The notes: generated from the sequence alone by a model not told the origin. DNA of 64,000 nt from an uncultured Bacteroidales bacterium (GCA_902779125.1 CACZAC010000018.1:30426-94425), one strand, 5' to 3'; counted from the first letter of the stretch, positions 1 to 9,015 are shown. Numbers and translations are program-made.

Positions 1-662
1 GATGATGCACGCAAGCAAGAGAGGTCCCAGTTGTTACGGATATTCTCGCGGCGTATGGGCACGTCGTCGGTATTACCCTCGATGAGCACATCATAATCCT
101 CATAGTCGTTGATAATCTTTGCGATCTTGGACAGCGTCTCGGCGGCACGGTCGTTGATTTCGTATGAACCGCTCTTGTAGAGCATATTGTCTGCCAGCGA
201 GATATAGACCACGCCTTTCAGCACCTGGACATCAACATCCTTGAGTTCCTCCTTAGAGAGTGAGCGCGTGAGTTTGTTGGTGAGCGCCATGTTGAGAGAA
301 TCGCTCTTGGTCTTGAGATCGGTCAAGTGGCGGATGTACTGATTGCTCTCATTGATCTGGTCAACGAGTTTCTCAATTGAGACATTGCTCTGACTGGAAT
401 TGACGAGGCTCTTGTCAAGTGACTGCTGCAGGCGCTCATAGGCTGCCTTAGACTCGGCTAGCTGTTCCTCCAGCGAGGAGACACGCACATTGGCTGCAGC
501 CAACTGTTCCTTTGCTTCCTGATAGTTGAGGTTCACCTCCTTAAAGGATTCGAGCATTCCCAGGTTGCGCTGCCTGCACTCTTCCAAGTCCTTCTTGCTG
601 GCACAGCTGCTCACGAGCAGGAGACCCGCCAGCAGGGTCATCATCAAAAAAAGCTTTTTCAT
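1..662 (-). CDS. OmpA-family lipoprotein with coiled coil (3' end cut by window edge)
   Basis: The reading frame opens at the ATG at 662-660 and stays open to base 1, so the C-terminus lies outside the window. The 220 visible residues begin with a lipoprotein signal (MKKLFLMMTLLAGLLLVSSC). A charged, Glu/Gln/Lys-rich stretch of about 90 residues follows, likely a coiled coil. The start of an OmpA-like peptidoglycan-binding domain comes next, with VVYISLADNMLYKSGSYEI and then VLIEGNTDDVPI and NNWDLSCLRA, the usual DTD/DVP and NWDLS-R-A signature. Expected role: outer-membrane-anchored protein binding peptidoglycan, of the MotB/OmpA C-terminal type. It is divergent from the dCMP deaminase gene. 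I saw no TAnnTTTG box for it in the 267-base gap. Confidence 0.85.
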   Translation of the reverse strand, partial: MKKLFLMMTLLAGLLLVSSCASKKDLEECRQRNLGMLESFKEVNLNYQEAKEQLAAANVRVSSLEEQLAESKAAYERLQQSLDKSLVNSSQSNVSIEKLVDQINESNQYIRHLTDLKTKSDSLNMALTNKLTRSLSKEELKDVDVQVLKGVVYISLADNMLYKSGSYEINDRAAETLSKIAKIINDYEDYDVLIEGNTDDVPIRRENIRNNWDLSCLRAS

Positions 663-901
663 AATATAATCTATTATCATTAATGATGTATAATCATATT
701 GTTATTCTTGTCATCTATATTAGACGCAGAAAACGACAGAATGTTGTATCCGTTTAAATGATTTAACCAAAATCGATTAAATCTTACACTTTTTAGCACA
801 TTTCATGCCAGTGTTGTAGCCTTGACGGAAAAAAGATGAAAAAATTGTTCTTTTAGACGAGAAAAACGATAATAAAATGTATCTGTAGCCTAAAAAATAA
901 G

Positions 902-909
902 TATCTTTG
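902..909 (+). promoter_or_regulatory. Bacteroidetes -7 promoter box
   Basis: TATCTTTG matches the Bacteroidetes -7 consensus TAnnTTTG and lies 20 bases before the ATG of the dCMP deaminase gene. No clear -33 element is visible. Confidence 0.65.
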
Positions 910-929
910 CTGATTAAAACTATAAATGA

Positions 930-1439
930 ATGGAAGCTCGTGAGAAAAAACAGTTGCTGTTGGACTCCAGGTACCTGCGCATGACACAGATCTGGGCCGA
1001 AAACTCATATTGCCGTCGCCGCCAGGTGGGCGCCTTGCTCGTCAAGGACAAAATGATTATCAGTGACGGTTACAACGGTACTCCGTCAGGGTTTGAAAAC
1101 GTGTGCGAGGAAGACGCCGACCACTCCAAACCCTATGTCCTGCACGCCGAAGCCAACGCCATCACCAAGGTGGCACGCAGCAACAACAGCAGCGACGGGG
1201 CAACGCTCTATGTCACCACATCCCCCTGCATGGAATGCAGCAAACTCATTATCCAAGCAGGCATCAGGCGTGTGGTGTTCGGTGAGTATTACCGTATGCA
1301 CGATGGTGTGGACCTGCTGTGCCGTGCCGGTATTGAAGTAGTCCACCTGTGGCAACATGGAGACGAGTATGAACTAGTTGAAATCACAAGCCATAACAGC
1401 GAAAGCCATTATCAGGAAGTGGCTAAAGAATTAGCTTGA
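930..1439 (+). CDS. dCMP deaminase family protein
   Basis: This 169-residue protein has the zinc-dependent cytidine/deoxycytidylate deaminase signature: HAE at residues 72-74 (zinc ligand His72, proton-shuttle Glu74) and SPCMEC at 99-103 (zinc ligands Cys100 and Cys103). The TPSGFENVCEED stretch between them is typical of dCMP deaminases. It should convert dCMP to dUMP in the cytoplasm, feeding dTMP synthesis. The ATG at 930 sits 20 bases after a -7 box. An overlapping ATG at 926 is in another frame. The S41 protease gene follows after 44 bases, an arrangement I recall as common in Bacteroidales. Length fits the family (about 150-170 residues). Confidence 0.93.
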   Translation: MEAREKKQLLLDSRYLRMTQIWAENSYCRRRQVGALLVKDKMIISDGYNGTPSGFENVCEEDADHSKPYVLHAEANAITKVARSNNSSDGATLYVTTSPCMECSKLIIQAGIRRVVFGEYYRMHDGVDLLCRAGIEVVHLWQHGDEYELVEITSHNSESHYQEVAKELA

Positions 1440-1483
1440 AGTCAGAAATAAGAAGTTTGGAGTTTGTAAATTCTTTATAATCA

Positions 1484-3103
1484 ATGAAGCAGAAGTCCAC
1501 ACGTCAACCCATCTGGTTACCCCTCGCCATAGCTCTGGCGGTGGTGGTGGGCATCTTTATCGGCAGCCGATTCACCGTCAACAAACCCGTTGCCGAGAAC
1601 GACCGTAAACTCAATGCCATCCTCAACCTCATTGCTCAGGACTATGTTGATACGACCAATCTCAAGGACCTCATCGAAATGAGTATCCCCGAGATACTGA
1701 GCAATCTGGACCCACACACAAGTTATTTCAGTGTAGAAGACCTGAAAGCTGCGACCGATGACCTGAACGGGTCGTTCAGCGGCATCGGCATCTCGTTCGT
1801 CATGGTAAATGACACCATCGGCGTTGTTGAAGTCATACCCGGTGGTCCAAGCGAGAAAGTGGGCATCATGGCTGGCGACAAAATCGTCATGATTGACGAT
1901 TCGGTGGCTACAGGTCCTAAAATGAGTAATGGTGAAGTGATGAAACGCCTGCGTGGCAACAAGGGCAGTAAAGTCAAACTGGGCATCAAGCGCCAGAATA
2001 CAAGCAAATTGCTCACGTTCACCGTAACACGTGGCGACATTCCTATCAACACTGTGGACGCCTACTACATGATTGACAAAAACACAGGCTACATTAAAAT
2101 CAACCAGTTCGGACGCCATACCTACGATGAATTCATTACCGCCATGGCAAGCCTTGAAGACGAAGGCGCCAAGCGATATATAATAGACCTGCGAGGCAAC
2201 GGAGGCGGTTTTATGGAGATGGCCGTGCTCATGGTCAACGAGTTCCTGCCTGCCGACCAGCCCATCGTGTTCACCAAGGGGCGCTACAAGCGCGATGACA
2301 GTGAAGTGTGGAGTGACGGCAACGGCTCATTCCAGGATGCCGAGGTGGCAGTGCTTATCGACGAGTTCAGCGCCAGCGCCAGTGAGATTTTTGCAGGTGC
2401 CATGCAAGACAACGACCGAGGTCTGATTGTTGGATGCCGTTCGTTTGGCAAGGGACTGGTTCAGAAGGAGTTTGTACTGCCTGACAGCAGTGCCATCCGC
2501 TTGACCACTGCACGTTATTATACGCCCAGCGGCCGCTGCATCCAGAAGGATTACAAGGAAGGGATGCTCAACTATGAGAAAGAACTCATCGACCGCTATA
2601 CCCATGGTGAGCTTTACAGCCGCGACAGCATGAAGGTGGATAAGAGCCAGGTCTTCACCACAACTCATGGCCGAACGGTATATGGCGGCGGTGGCATTGT
2701 CCCTGATATCTTTGTCGCCCGCGACACCAGCGGCATCACCAACTATTATATCGAAGTCGCTAACGCCGGACTGCTGCAGCGCTATGCCTTTAACTACTGC
2801 AACAACCACCGTGACGCGCTCAACAAGATGGAGGACTACAACCAGTTCCTGAGAACGGCTCCCAGTGATGATGCCCTGACCAAGGACTTTGCCGACTATG
2901 CTGCGGCTAACGGCATTGCTCCACGCTGGTACTACATCAACCTGTCACAGAACGTGATTGTCACCAATCTCAAGGCTCTGATTGCCCGTGACACCTTCGG
3001 CAACCAAGCGTTCTATCCCATCATTAACCGTAATGACAATACTGTTCAGGCCGCCCTCAAGGCCATGAACAAGCACAAGGCAGCCTTTCCCATTACCGAC
3101 TAA
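1484..3103 (+). CDS. S41 family carboxy-terminal processing peptidase (copy 1)
   Basis: This 539-residue protein has an N-terminal membrane anchor or uncleaved signal (residues 10-30), a PDZ domain (about 95-180, with the carboxylate-binding segment SGIGISFV) and an S41 protease core. The catalytic dyad is read as Ser298 in FSASASEIFAG and Lys323 in SFGKG. Their 25-residue spacing equals the Ser430-Lys455 spacing I recall for E. coli Prc. Such proteases trim or degrade periplasmic proteins recognised through the C-terminus. It begins 44 bases after the dCMP deaminase gene and ends 18 bases before a second gene of identical length and layout, so the pair is a tandem duplication. No separate promoter box was seen, so cotranscription with the deaminase is likely. 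Confidence 0.93.
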   Translation: MKQKSTRQPIWLPLAIALAVVVGIFIGSRFTVNKPVAENDRKLNAILNLIAQDYVDTTNLKDLIEMSIPEILSNLDPHTSYFSVEDLKAATDDLNGSFSGIGISFVMVNDTIGVVEVIPGGPSEKVGIMAGDKIVMIDDSVATGPKMSNGEVMKRLRGNKGSKVKLGIKRQNTSKLLTFTVTRGDIPINTVDAYYMIDKNTGYIKINQFGRHTYDEFITAMASLEDEGAKRYIIDLRGNGGGFMEMAVLMVNEFLPADQPIVFTKGRYKRDDSEVWSDGNGSFQDAEVAVLIDEFSASASEIFAGAMQDNDRGLIVGCRSFGKGLVQKEFVLPDSSAIRLTTARYYTPSGRCIQKDYKEGMLNYEKELIDRYTHGELYSRDSMKVDKSQVFTTTHGRTVYGGGGIVPDIFVARDTSGITNYYIEVANAGLLQRYAFNYCNNHRDALNKMEDYNQFLRTAPSDDALTKDFADYAAANGIAPRWYYINLSQNVIVTNLKALIARDTFGNQAFYPIINRNDNTVQAALKAMNKHKAAFPITD

Positions 3104-3121
3104 GTAACACGACTGGCAACA

Positions 3122-4741
3122 ATGAAAAGAAATCTGCCCATCTGGCTTACAATCGCCATCGCTCTGATAGCGTTTGCGGCAGGCTTTATCATTGACCGTC
3201 ATTACATGAATTACTCTTCAAGACATGATGTCAACGACCCCAAGGTGAAAGCCATTCTCGACCTCATCACAGAGGAGTATGTGGATACTTTGAACTTTGA
3301 TGAACTCATAGAGAGGAGCATCCCGTTGATTCTGAGAGGACTTGACCCCCACACCAGTTATTTCGATGCCCAAAATTCCAAGATTTCACGGAATCATCCC
3401 GATGGGGTCATTCCTGACATCGGTGCTGTCCTCATCATCTTCAACGATACGATTCATGTTGAATGTATTGTTCCCGCTGGTCCAAGTGATATAGCCGGCA
3501 TCCTGCCAGGTGACTGTATCGTGAAGATTGACGGGCAACCAACCGACAACATCAAGAAAAACTCAGGTGAGGTCTTCAAACTCTTGAGCGGACCCAATGG
3601 CAGCAAGGTCACGTTGAGCGTGCAACGCCATGGCTACCCCAAAGTTCTTGACTTTACAGTGACACGCAACAGGATTGTAAAGAAAACCCTTGATTCCTAC
3701 TACATGCTTGACAAGAACACGGGATATATCAAGGTCAACCAGTTTGAACGCAACACTTATAAAGAATTTGAGCAGGCTTTAACCCAACTGAAAGACCAAG
3801 GCGCCAAGCGCTTCATGATAGACCTAAGAGGCAATGGCGGAGGCTATATGGAAATTGCGGTGCTCATGGCTAACGAGTTCTTGTCTGAAGGTCAACCGAT
3901 AGTCACCACACGCGGCAGGCGCAAGAAGTACAATCATCCATACAAGAGTGACGGAAAAGGGAAATTCCAGAATGTCGAACTTGCAGTCCTTATCGACGAA
4001 TACAGCGCCAGCGCCAGTGAGATCTTTGCAGGCGCTCTCCAGGATAATGACCGTGCTCTCATCGTGGGTCGTCGCTCCTTTGGAAAGGGTTTGGTGCAGA
4101 ATGACTTCATCCTCTCTGACAGCAGTATTATCCGACTTGCTGTAGCACGCTACTATACCCCAAGCGGCCGCTGCATCCAAAAGAACTACAAGCATCAAGA
4201 GACCCGCTACTATGATGATGAACTGCTGGAACGTTTCAAACACGGCGAACTCTACAACAGGGACAGCCTCAGGATTGACAAGAACCAGGTATTCACTACG
4301 CTGCACGGCCGAACGGTCTATGGCGGTGGCGGCATCATCCCCGACATCTTTGTTGCGCGAGACACGGCAGGAATTACCAATTACTACATTGATGTTGAAA
4401 ATGCCGGTCTGTTACAGCGTTTTGCCTTTACCTATTGCGAGAAAAACCGCGCGACCCTTGAGCAGATGAGCGACTACAAGCAATTCTTGCGTACGACGCC
4501 TATCGATAATGATATTGTCAAAGAATTTGCCGAATTTGCCGCAGCCTACGGCATAGCTCCGCGATGGTTCTACATCAACCAGTCCCGTAATCTGATTTTA
4601 ACCAAGATTAAGGCAATCATCGCCCACGATATCTTTGGTCCAGAGGGCTATTCCTTCATCGTAAACCGCAACGATAACACTGTTCAGGCTGCCCTCAAGG
4701 CATTAAGCAGGCACAAAGCCGCGTTCCCGATTACCGAATAA
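3122..4741 (+). CDS. S41 family carboxy-terminal processing peptidase (copy 2, tandem paralog)
   Basis: At 539 residues this is the same length as the preceding copy, with the same order: membrane anchor (about 6-26), PDZ, S41 core. The dyad is intact (Ser297 in YSASASEIFAG, Lys322 in SFGKG) and the C-terminal half is closely similar, including YYTPSGRCIQK and HGRTVYGGGGI. The PDZ domain has diverged most: the ligand-loop GIGISFV of copy 1 is IGAVLII here, which suggests a different substrate tail preference (inference). It starts 18 bases after copy 1, so the two are probably cotranscribed. The 3' flank is the hairpin-rich gap at 4742-5337. Confidence 0.92.
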   Translation: MKRNLPIWLTIAIALIAFAAGFIIDRHYMNYSSRHDVNDPKVKAILDLITEEYVDTLNFDELIERSIPLILRGLDPHTSYFDAQNSKISRNHPDGVIPDIGAVLIIFNDTIHVECIVPAGPSDIAGILPGDCIVKIDGQPTDNIKKNSGEVFKLLSGPNGSKVTLSVQRHGYPKVLDFTVTRNRIVKKTLDSYYMLDKNTGYIKVNQFERNTYKEFEQALTQLKDQGAKRFMIDLRGNGGGYMEIAVLMANEFLSEGQPIVTTRGRRKKYNHPYKSDGKGKFQNVELAVLIDEYSASASEIFAGALQDNDRALIVGRRSFGKGLVQNDFILSDSSIIRLAVARYYTPSGRCIQKNYKHQETRYYDDELLERFKHGELYNRDSLRIDKNQVFTTLHGRTVYGGGGIIPDIFVARDTAGITNYYIDVENAGLLQRFAFTYCEKNRATLEQMSDYKQFLRTTPIDNDIVKEFAEFAAAYGIAPRWFYINQSRNLILTKIKAIIAHDIFGPEGYSFIVNRNDNTVQAALKALSRHKAAFPITE

Positions 4742-4883
4742 ACCGCGCTTTAACTGCGACCATTTCACCACCAGAAACAATAAAATGATTGTCAATGAGG
4801 GTACTTATTCCATGACTACATACCCAAGCCAGAGACAGTGAAATTGACAGATATCTCTATAATTAATTATTAGTGTCCCTTAA

Positions 4884-5155
4884 AACATCGTAGATGTTAG
4901 CGGTTCGAAGAACCGATTTCAATGTGAAAGACCATGCAAGAACCTCGTAGGGGTTCGCAGCTTGGTCCCTGAACGAGATGGGAACGTGCCTCGAAGAGGA
5001 ACTTTATGATTTCCTGGCATTTTGCAATTGCAAAAGTTCATCTTCGATGCACTATTCACTGGTTATCATGGTCACCAAGCTACGCCCATCTTCGATGGGC
5101 TTGCATGGTGTTTCACACAAAGTCGGGCCTTCGACCCGCCTTGTCTCTCCGAGAC
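4884..5155. repeat. Nested palindrome cluster forming a chain of four-way junctions
   Basis: This fills much of the 596-base gap between convergent genes. Short perfect hairpins with 3-base loops lie at 4884-4898, 4901-4915, 4940-4956 (one G-T pair), 4989-4999, 5039-5049, 5084-5100, 5124-5138 (one mismatch) and 5143-5155. They are arranged symmetrically around long-range stems: 4923-4940 with 5100-5117 (17 of 18 paired), 4957-4966 with 5074-5083 (9 of 10), 4986-4989 with 5049-5052, and 4999-5005 with 5033-5039. The apex holds a 16-base palindrome at 5020-5035. Loops on the left arm are GTA or GAA and on the right arm TTC or TCC. The only open frames across it have no recognisable protein character. 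It could be a folded RNA, a mobile palindromic element or a protein-binding DNA structure. Confidence 0.8.
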
Positions 5156-5275
5156 ATAAAACCAAGTCCCCAAATCGGCAATTTCTAATAACTGATTTAT
5201 TTCCAATTAATTAAACATGATGCTGCTTTTTTACCAGACACCAATAATAATCAATTTGGATTAGGACACAGTTAT

Positions 5276-5324
5276 AATGAAGATGACGAGGCAGAGGTAA
5301 TCTGTCTCGTCATCTTCATTTCTT
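5276..5324. terminator. 20-bp hairpin between convergent genes
   Basis: Arm 5276-5295 pairs with 5301-5320 over 20 bp, with a single G-T pair and the 5-base loop GGTAA. ATTTCTTT follows on the plus side. It lies 14 bases beyond the stop of the minus-strand 3D-like gene. It is probably a transcription terminator, though the T-tracts are weak. Confidence 0.65.
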
Positions 5325-5337
5325 TAATGTGAACTCA

Positions 5338-5742
5338 TCATTTTTGAGCTCGGTCAGCGTTCTTCTTACGAATGGTGACGGCTCCGTTACGGAAGTTGTA
5401 CTTGTCACCTCTGGGAGTGAGGAAATCGATGCGTTTGCGCAGGCGCGGTCCCATCTTGTCCTTCACCACCCATTCGCCATTGATGGCGGGGGTGGACTCA
5501 CTCTCCACAATAATCACGTCGCCCATTTTGAAGCCATGTTGCTTGAACATGTCATGCGAGAGAGCGACCCATCGAATCTGATAGTTTTTCAACTTATCAT
5601 AATTGATTCGGTCTCCGCTTGCTGTTACCCATCCAGCACCACCCTGTCCCGGGTGATATTTGGTGGCATGCAGTTTAAAATCCTGCCCCACGGCAGACAC
5701 AGCAATCACAACAGCAAGCGCTAAAAAAAATCGTCTTAGCAT
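5338..5742 (-). CDS. Secreted 3D/RlpA-like barrel-domain protein
   Basis: This is a 134-residue protein with a signal peptide (MLRRFFLALAVVIAVSAVGQ). The mature part resembles the 3D / double-psi beta-barrel group: ATKYHPGQGGAGWVTASGDRI, then VALSHDM, GDVIIVES, and INGEWVVKDKMGPRLRKRIDF near the end. Related folds occur in lytic transglycosylases and RlpA-type septal proteins, but the assignment rests on motif resemblance only and catalytic acids are not certain. The ATG at 5742 follows a -7 box at 5769-5776 by 26 bases. It converges on the S41 pair across the palindrome cluster. Confidence 0.65.
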   Translation of the reverse strand: MLRRFFLALAVVIAVSAVGQDFKLHATKYHPGQGGAGWVTASGDRINYDKLKNYQIRWVALSHDMFKQHGFKMGDVIIVESESTPAINGEWVVKDKMGPRLRKRIDFLTPRGDKYNFRNGAVTIRKKNADRAQK

Positions 5743-5768
5743 AAGTTGTTAGTAATTGGTTCGTCATG

Positions 5769-5776
5769 CAAAGGTA
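5769..5776 (-). promoter_or_regulatory. Bacteroidetes -7 promoter box
   Basis: TACCTTTG on the minus strand, 26 bases upstream of the 3D-like gene at 5742. The remaining gap to 5988 (about 200 bases) is AT-rich and shows nothing else I can name. Confidence 0.6.
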
Positions 5777-5988
5777 TGTAAATCATTTGAATTGACCAAA
5801 TATTTGGGGCATAAAGTGACACCTCAGCAAGGCCAAATTTGCCGATAAAGCCAGTGTTTACGGCGGTTTCGGGCCATCTTCAGACAAGTGCTGAAAAATG
5901 GCTTCAATTTGGGAAAAACACGAAAAATCGACCTAAAAAACAAAAAACACGCCAAACGATGGATTAGCCGTATAAAGCGAAAAACTAA

Positions 5989-6774
5989 TCAGAAAGAGTA
6001 GTCTAGAATAGTGGGATTGAAGTGGATTTCGCGGTTCAAAAACAAGCGATCCATGGCGCCATCGGCAAGCAGTTGCTGAGTGGTGCCCGTGAGCACCTCA
6101 CGGTCGGTAGTGATTAGCCATAATTCATCAGCCAGCATCAGTGACTGGGAGATGTCGTGGCTGGAGAGCAATACAGCCTTGCCACGGTCATGTGCAAGGG
6201 TCTGAAGCAAGCGCATCGTCTCGATGCGGCTAGCCACATCCAGGAAGGCTGTCGGTTCATCAAGGATGATGATGGGCGTCTGCTGGGCCAGGGCACGTGC
6301 AATCATCGCCTTCTGGCGCTCACCATCGCTCAATGATGCCATATAGTCATTTGCCTTACTGATGATGCCAGCATCAGCCATCGATTGCTGGATGATAGCG
6401 CGATCCTCATCATCCAGTCGTCCTAAGAACCCCGTGTGGGGCTGTCGTCCCAGTCCCACCAGTTCAGTAACCGTCAGAGCTCCGGCCTGGATGCGCTCGG
6501 TAGAAACGAGTCCGATGATTCGGGAACGGTCTTTCTGACTCATTTCCAGCAAGTCACGGCCGTTCACCTCGATAGAACCCGCCAACGGGCGTTCATCGCA
6601 TGTGAGGGCACGCAACAGGGTTGATTTGCCAGCACCATTCTGCCCGAGCAAAGCAACCAATTTTCCTTTCTCAAGGTTAAGGTTCAATCCACTAAGCAGT
6701 GTGGTTGTCTGGCTGCCATTGCGGTAGCCGACTGCAAGTTCACGAGCGGTTAATATTGCGTTATTTTCTTTCAT
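5989..6774 (-). CDS. ABC transporter ATP-binding protein, FecE/BtuD type
   Basis: The 261 residues carry Walker A GQNGAGKST at 44-52, a signature region ASLSDGERQKAMIARALAQ, Walker B IIILDEPTAFLD and a switch His in LLSSHD. This is the class that powers import of iron-siderophore, heme or vitamin B12. It is last of three genes in the order binding protein, permease, ATPase. The permease stop is 55 bases upstream. Substrate cannot be decided from sequence alone: in Bacteroidetes this class serves cobalamin and iron chelates, and no TonB receptor or riboswitch is visible here to choose between them. Confidence 0.92.
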   Translation of the reverse strand: MKENNAILTARELAVGYRNGSQTTTLLSGLNLNLEKGKLVALLGQNGAGKSTLLRALTCDERPLAGSIEVNGRDLLEMSQKDRSRIIGLVSTERIQAGALTVTELVGLGRQPHTGFLGRLDDEDRAIIQQSMADAGIISKANDYMASLSDGERQKAMIARALAQQTPIIILDEPTAFLDVASRIETMRLLQTLAHDRGKAVLLSSHDISQSLMLADELWLITTDREVLTGTTQQLLADGAMDRLFLNREIHFNPTILDYSF

Positions 6775-6829
6775 CTGTCAGAAATTCATTATTTGTGAAT
6801 TATGGCTGCATCTACCCAGAGACTCCAAA

Positions 6830-7864
6830 CTAATTAAAATACTGGATGCGACGCCGATTAAGGATGATATACAAGATGATGGGCACACCGATAATCGGCG
6901 TGATGGCATTGATGGGAATAATACCATGAGGATTGATTACACTGACTAAAGCACATAGCAGAGCAATATCAGCACCCGCAAGAATGGTAGCAGGAATCAA
7001 GCGGCTATGGTTACTCGTGCCTAGAGACAAGCGTGCGATGTGCGGCACCGCAAGGCCAATAAAGCCGATGGGGCCGCAAAAAGCGGTCACAACAGCAGTG
7101 AGCACACCGGTTATGAGCAAGAGGACATTGCGCGACCGCGTCACGTTCACACCCAAGTTGCGGGCATAACGGGAACCCAGCAACATGGCGTTCAACGGCT
7201 TGACCATGAGAGCTGAGCCAATTAGTGCAAGGATGATGATACCGGCATAAACCGGCATTTGCGCTACACTCACACCCGAGAAATTGCCGAATCCCCAAGA
7301 CACATAGTTGTGAACGCCCTCCTCGGTAGCCACCGAGTTGAGCAACTGCACGACACTCGACGTGAGGTAACTCACGAGAATACCGATAATGAGCAACATC
7401 GTGTTACTGCGTACAATCATCGAAAAAGCGATGAGCAGCACCAGCACCACACCAGCACCAATAAGCGCCCCTACCAGAATAGCGATGTAACTGCCCACGT
7501 TTTCACCCAGCAGTCCACCCAAAGATCCCCCCATCGCAAGAATGACAATGGCGACGCCGAGGCCAGCACCCGACGATACACCTAGAATAGAAGGACCGGC
7601 AAGCGGGTTGTTGAAAGTCGTCTGCAACAACAGGCCCGAGATGGAGAGCGCTGCTCCTGCCAGTGCCGCTGTAGCAATCATGGGAATGCGAGACTGCAGA
7701 ATGATAATGTCCCACGCCTTGTTGCCGCTACCCTTTCCCGAGAGAATGTCAACAATCCTGCCCACAGGAATGTCCACAGAGCCGAAGGCGAGGCATGCCA
7801 ATGCCAGCAGCACCAACAGCAACGTCAGAGCAATCACAGTAATGATATAGCGGCTACGGGTCAT
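6830..7864 (-). CDS. FecCD/BtuC-family ABC transporter permease
   Basis: This 344-residue integral membrane protein is strongly hydrophobic throughout, with about ten predicted transmembrane helices and the family's sequences, such as AGAALSISGLLLQTTFNNPLA, PSILGVSSGAGLG and GPIGFIGLAVPHIARL, the last close to the ATPase-coupling loop. It should form the inner-membrane channel for iron-chelate or cobalamin uptake with the ATPase at 5989-6774 and the binding protein at 7873-8997. Eight bases separate it from the binding protein gene. Length is normal for the family. Confidence 0.93.
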   Translation of the reverse strand: MTRSRYIITVIALTLLLVLLALACLAFGSVDIPVGRIVDILSGKGSGNKAWDIIILQSRIPMIATAALAGAALSISGLLLQTTFNNPLAGPSILGVSSGAGLGVAIVILAMGGSLGGLLGENVGSYIAILVGALIGAGVVLVLLIAFSMIVRSNTMLLIIGILVSYLTSSVVQLLNSVATEEGVHNYVSWGFGNFSGVSVAQMPVYAGIIILALIGSALMVKPLNAMLLGSRYARNLGVNVTRSRNVLLLITGVLTAVVTAFCGPIGFIGLAVPHIARLSLGTSNHSRLIPATILAGADIALLCALVSVINPHGIIPINAITPIIGVPIILYIILNRRRIQYFN

Positions 7865-7872
7865 CCGGGTAA

Positions 7873-8997
7873 TTATTCTATATGGTGATACATCTGAGAT
7901 TCAACATCGGTAAACAGTTCGGGATGCATGATTGCTGCGAACTCACGCAACAACACTTCGGGATGGAACGGGATGCGGTCAAAGAAGTGTGTCTTGTCAG
8001 TGTCACAGACATAAACGTGCTTATTTTGGAACGCTGCCATTTCCTTGTTCAAATCGTATGCACCCTGCAAATCCTTCAGCGAATTGATATTGGTCCACTT
8101 GATAAACCAATAATCGGCATTTTGGGCAACAGCCAGCACCTGGTTGAAGTCCAACGCCAGTGACCCCGTATTCTTGTCATCAGCCCAAAAATAACTGCCG
8201 CCGGCATCAGCAAGAATCCGGGCCATGTAACTCTCGCCACCAGGAACGTTCCACACGCCATTGATGACCATTTCGGTCACCACAGTAGGACGGTTACTTG
8301 CTGCAGCCGCCTTTTCCTTCATGTCGTTATATGCCTTGACGACAGCGTTGTAGAGGCTGTCGGCCTCGTCACGCTTGCCGACTAATTCGCCATAAAACTT
8401 CACCCACTCGGCACGTCCCAACGGGTCATATTCCAGATAGTCAGCACACTCAATAATGGGAATATCCAAACTGGCAATCTGGCCATAGCTGGCATCCTGA
8501 TAAGGCGACAACAGAATGGCATCGGGCTGCATTTCAATGACTTTTTCAACAGTAGGATTCATCGAATTGCCACAATCAGCAATCTTGCCAGCAGCCACCC
8601 CAGAAGTGATAACCGAATCAGTAAAATACTGCTTATCCACAACACCGCGCACAGCATCGATTGCGCCCAGTTCATCCAGCAGACTAGTGTGCACTGAGGA
8701 ATAAACCAACGCATTACTGATGGGTGTACGCACGATAGTACCTTCAGGCAAATTTTTGGGCAGTTCTGAGTCACGGGGCACCATCACATAGCGGTGTAAT
8801 ACCCCACCCTTCCACGGGTCTCCAACAGTAACCAGTGTATAATCCGGAGTGCGCTGTATGGATAACAGTTTGGCAGCCGTTATCACCGAATCCTGTAAAT
8901 CAAGCTGATTGCCTGCACCATGACCGTTCCTGAAGCAAGAGGTCATCAGCAAGCATATGACGAATAGTAATGTGAAATGATATCGTTTGATTGCCAT
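7873..8997 (-). CDS. ABC transporter substrate-binding lipoprotein, FecB/BtuF type
   Basis: This is a 374-residue protein with a lipoprotein signal ending at Cys21 (LLMTSC). It has the class III periplasmic binding fold: ALVYSSVHTSLLDELGAIDAV near the N-lobe, EKVIEMQPDAILLSPYQ, a long linking helix (about 195-235), and a C-lobe ending HPEVLLREFAAIMHPE. It presents substrate to the adjacent FecCD-type permease and therefore likely binds an iron chelate, heme or cobalamin. It is first of the three importer genes and starts 18 bases after an unrelated secreted-protein gene, so it may be part of a longer transcript. No TAnnTTTG box was found directly upstream. Confidence 0.9.
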   Translation of the reverse strand: MAIKRYHFTLLFVICLLMTSCFRNGHGAGNQLDLQDSVITAAKLLSIQRTPDYTLVTVGDPWKGGVLHRYVMVPRDSELPKNLPEGTIVRTPISNALVYSSVHTSLLDELGAIDAVRGVVDKQYFTDSVITSGVAAGKIADCGNSMNPTVEKVIEMQPDAILLSPYQDASYGQIASLDIPIIECADYLEYDPLGRAEWVKFYGELVGKRDEADSLYNAVVKAYNDMKEKAAAASNRPTVVTEMVINGVWNVPGGESYMARILADAGGSYFWADDKNTGSLALDFNQVLAVAQNADYWFIKWTNINSLKDLQGAYDLNKEMAAFQNKHVYVCDTDKTHFFDRIPFHPEVLLREFAAIMHPELFTDVESQMYHHIE

Positions 8998-9015
8998 AAT
9001 AAAACGGTCAATAGG

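Noticed and set aside
4978-5214. 78-codon open frame in the palindrome cluster
   Set aside because: Its composition is not protein-like, it has no promoter box, and it is explained by the repeated hairpin words.
5989-8997. Naming the importer btuFCD
   Set aside because: No cobalamin riboswitch, TonB receptor or cobamide gene is adjacent. The sequence fits iron-chelate and cobalamin importers alike.
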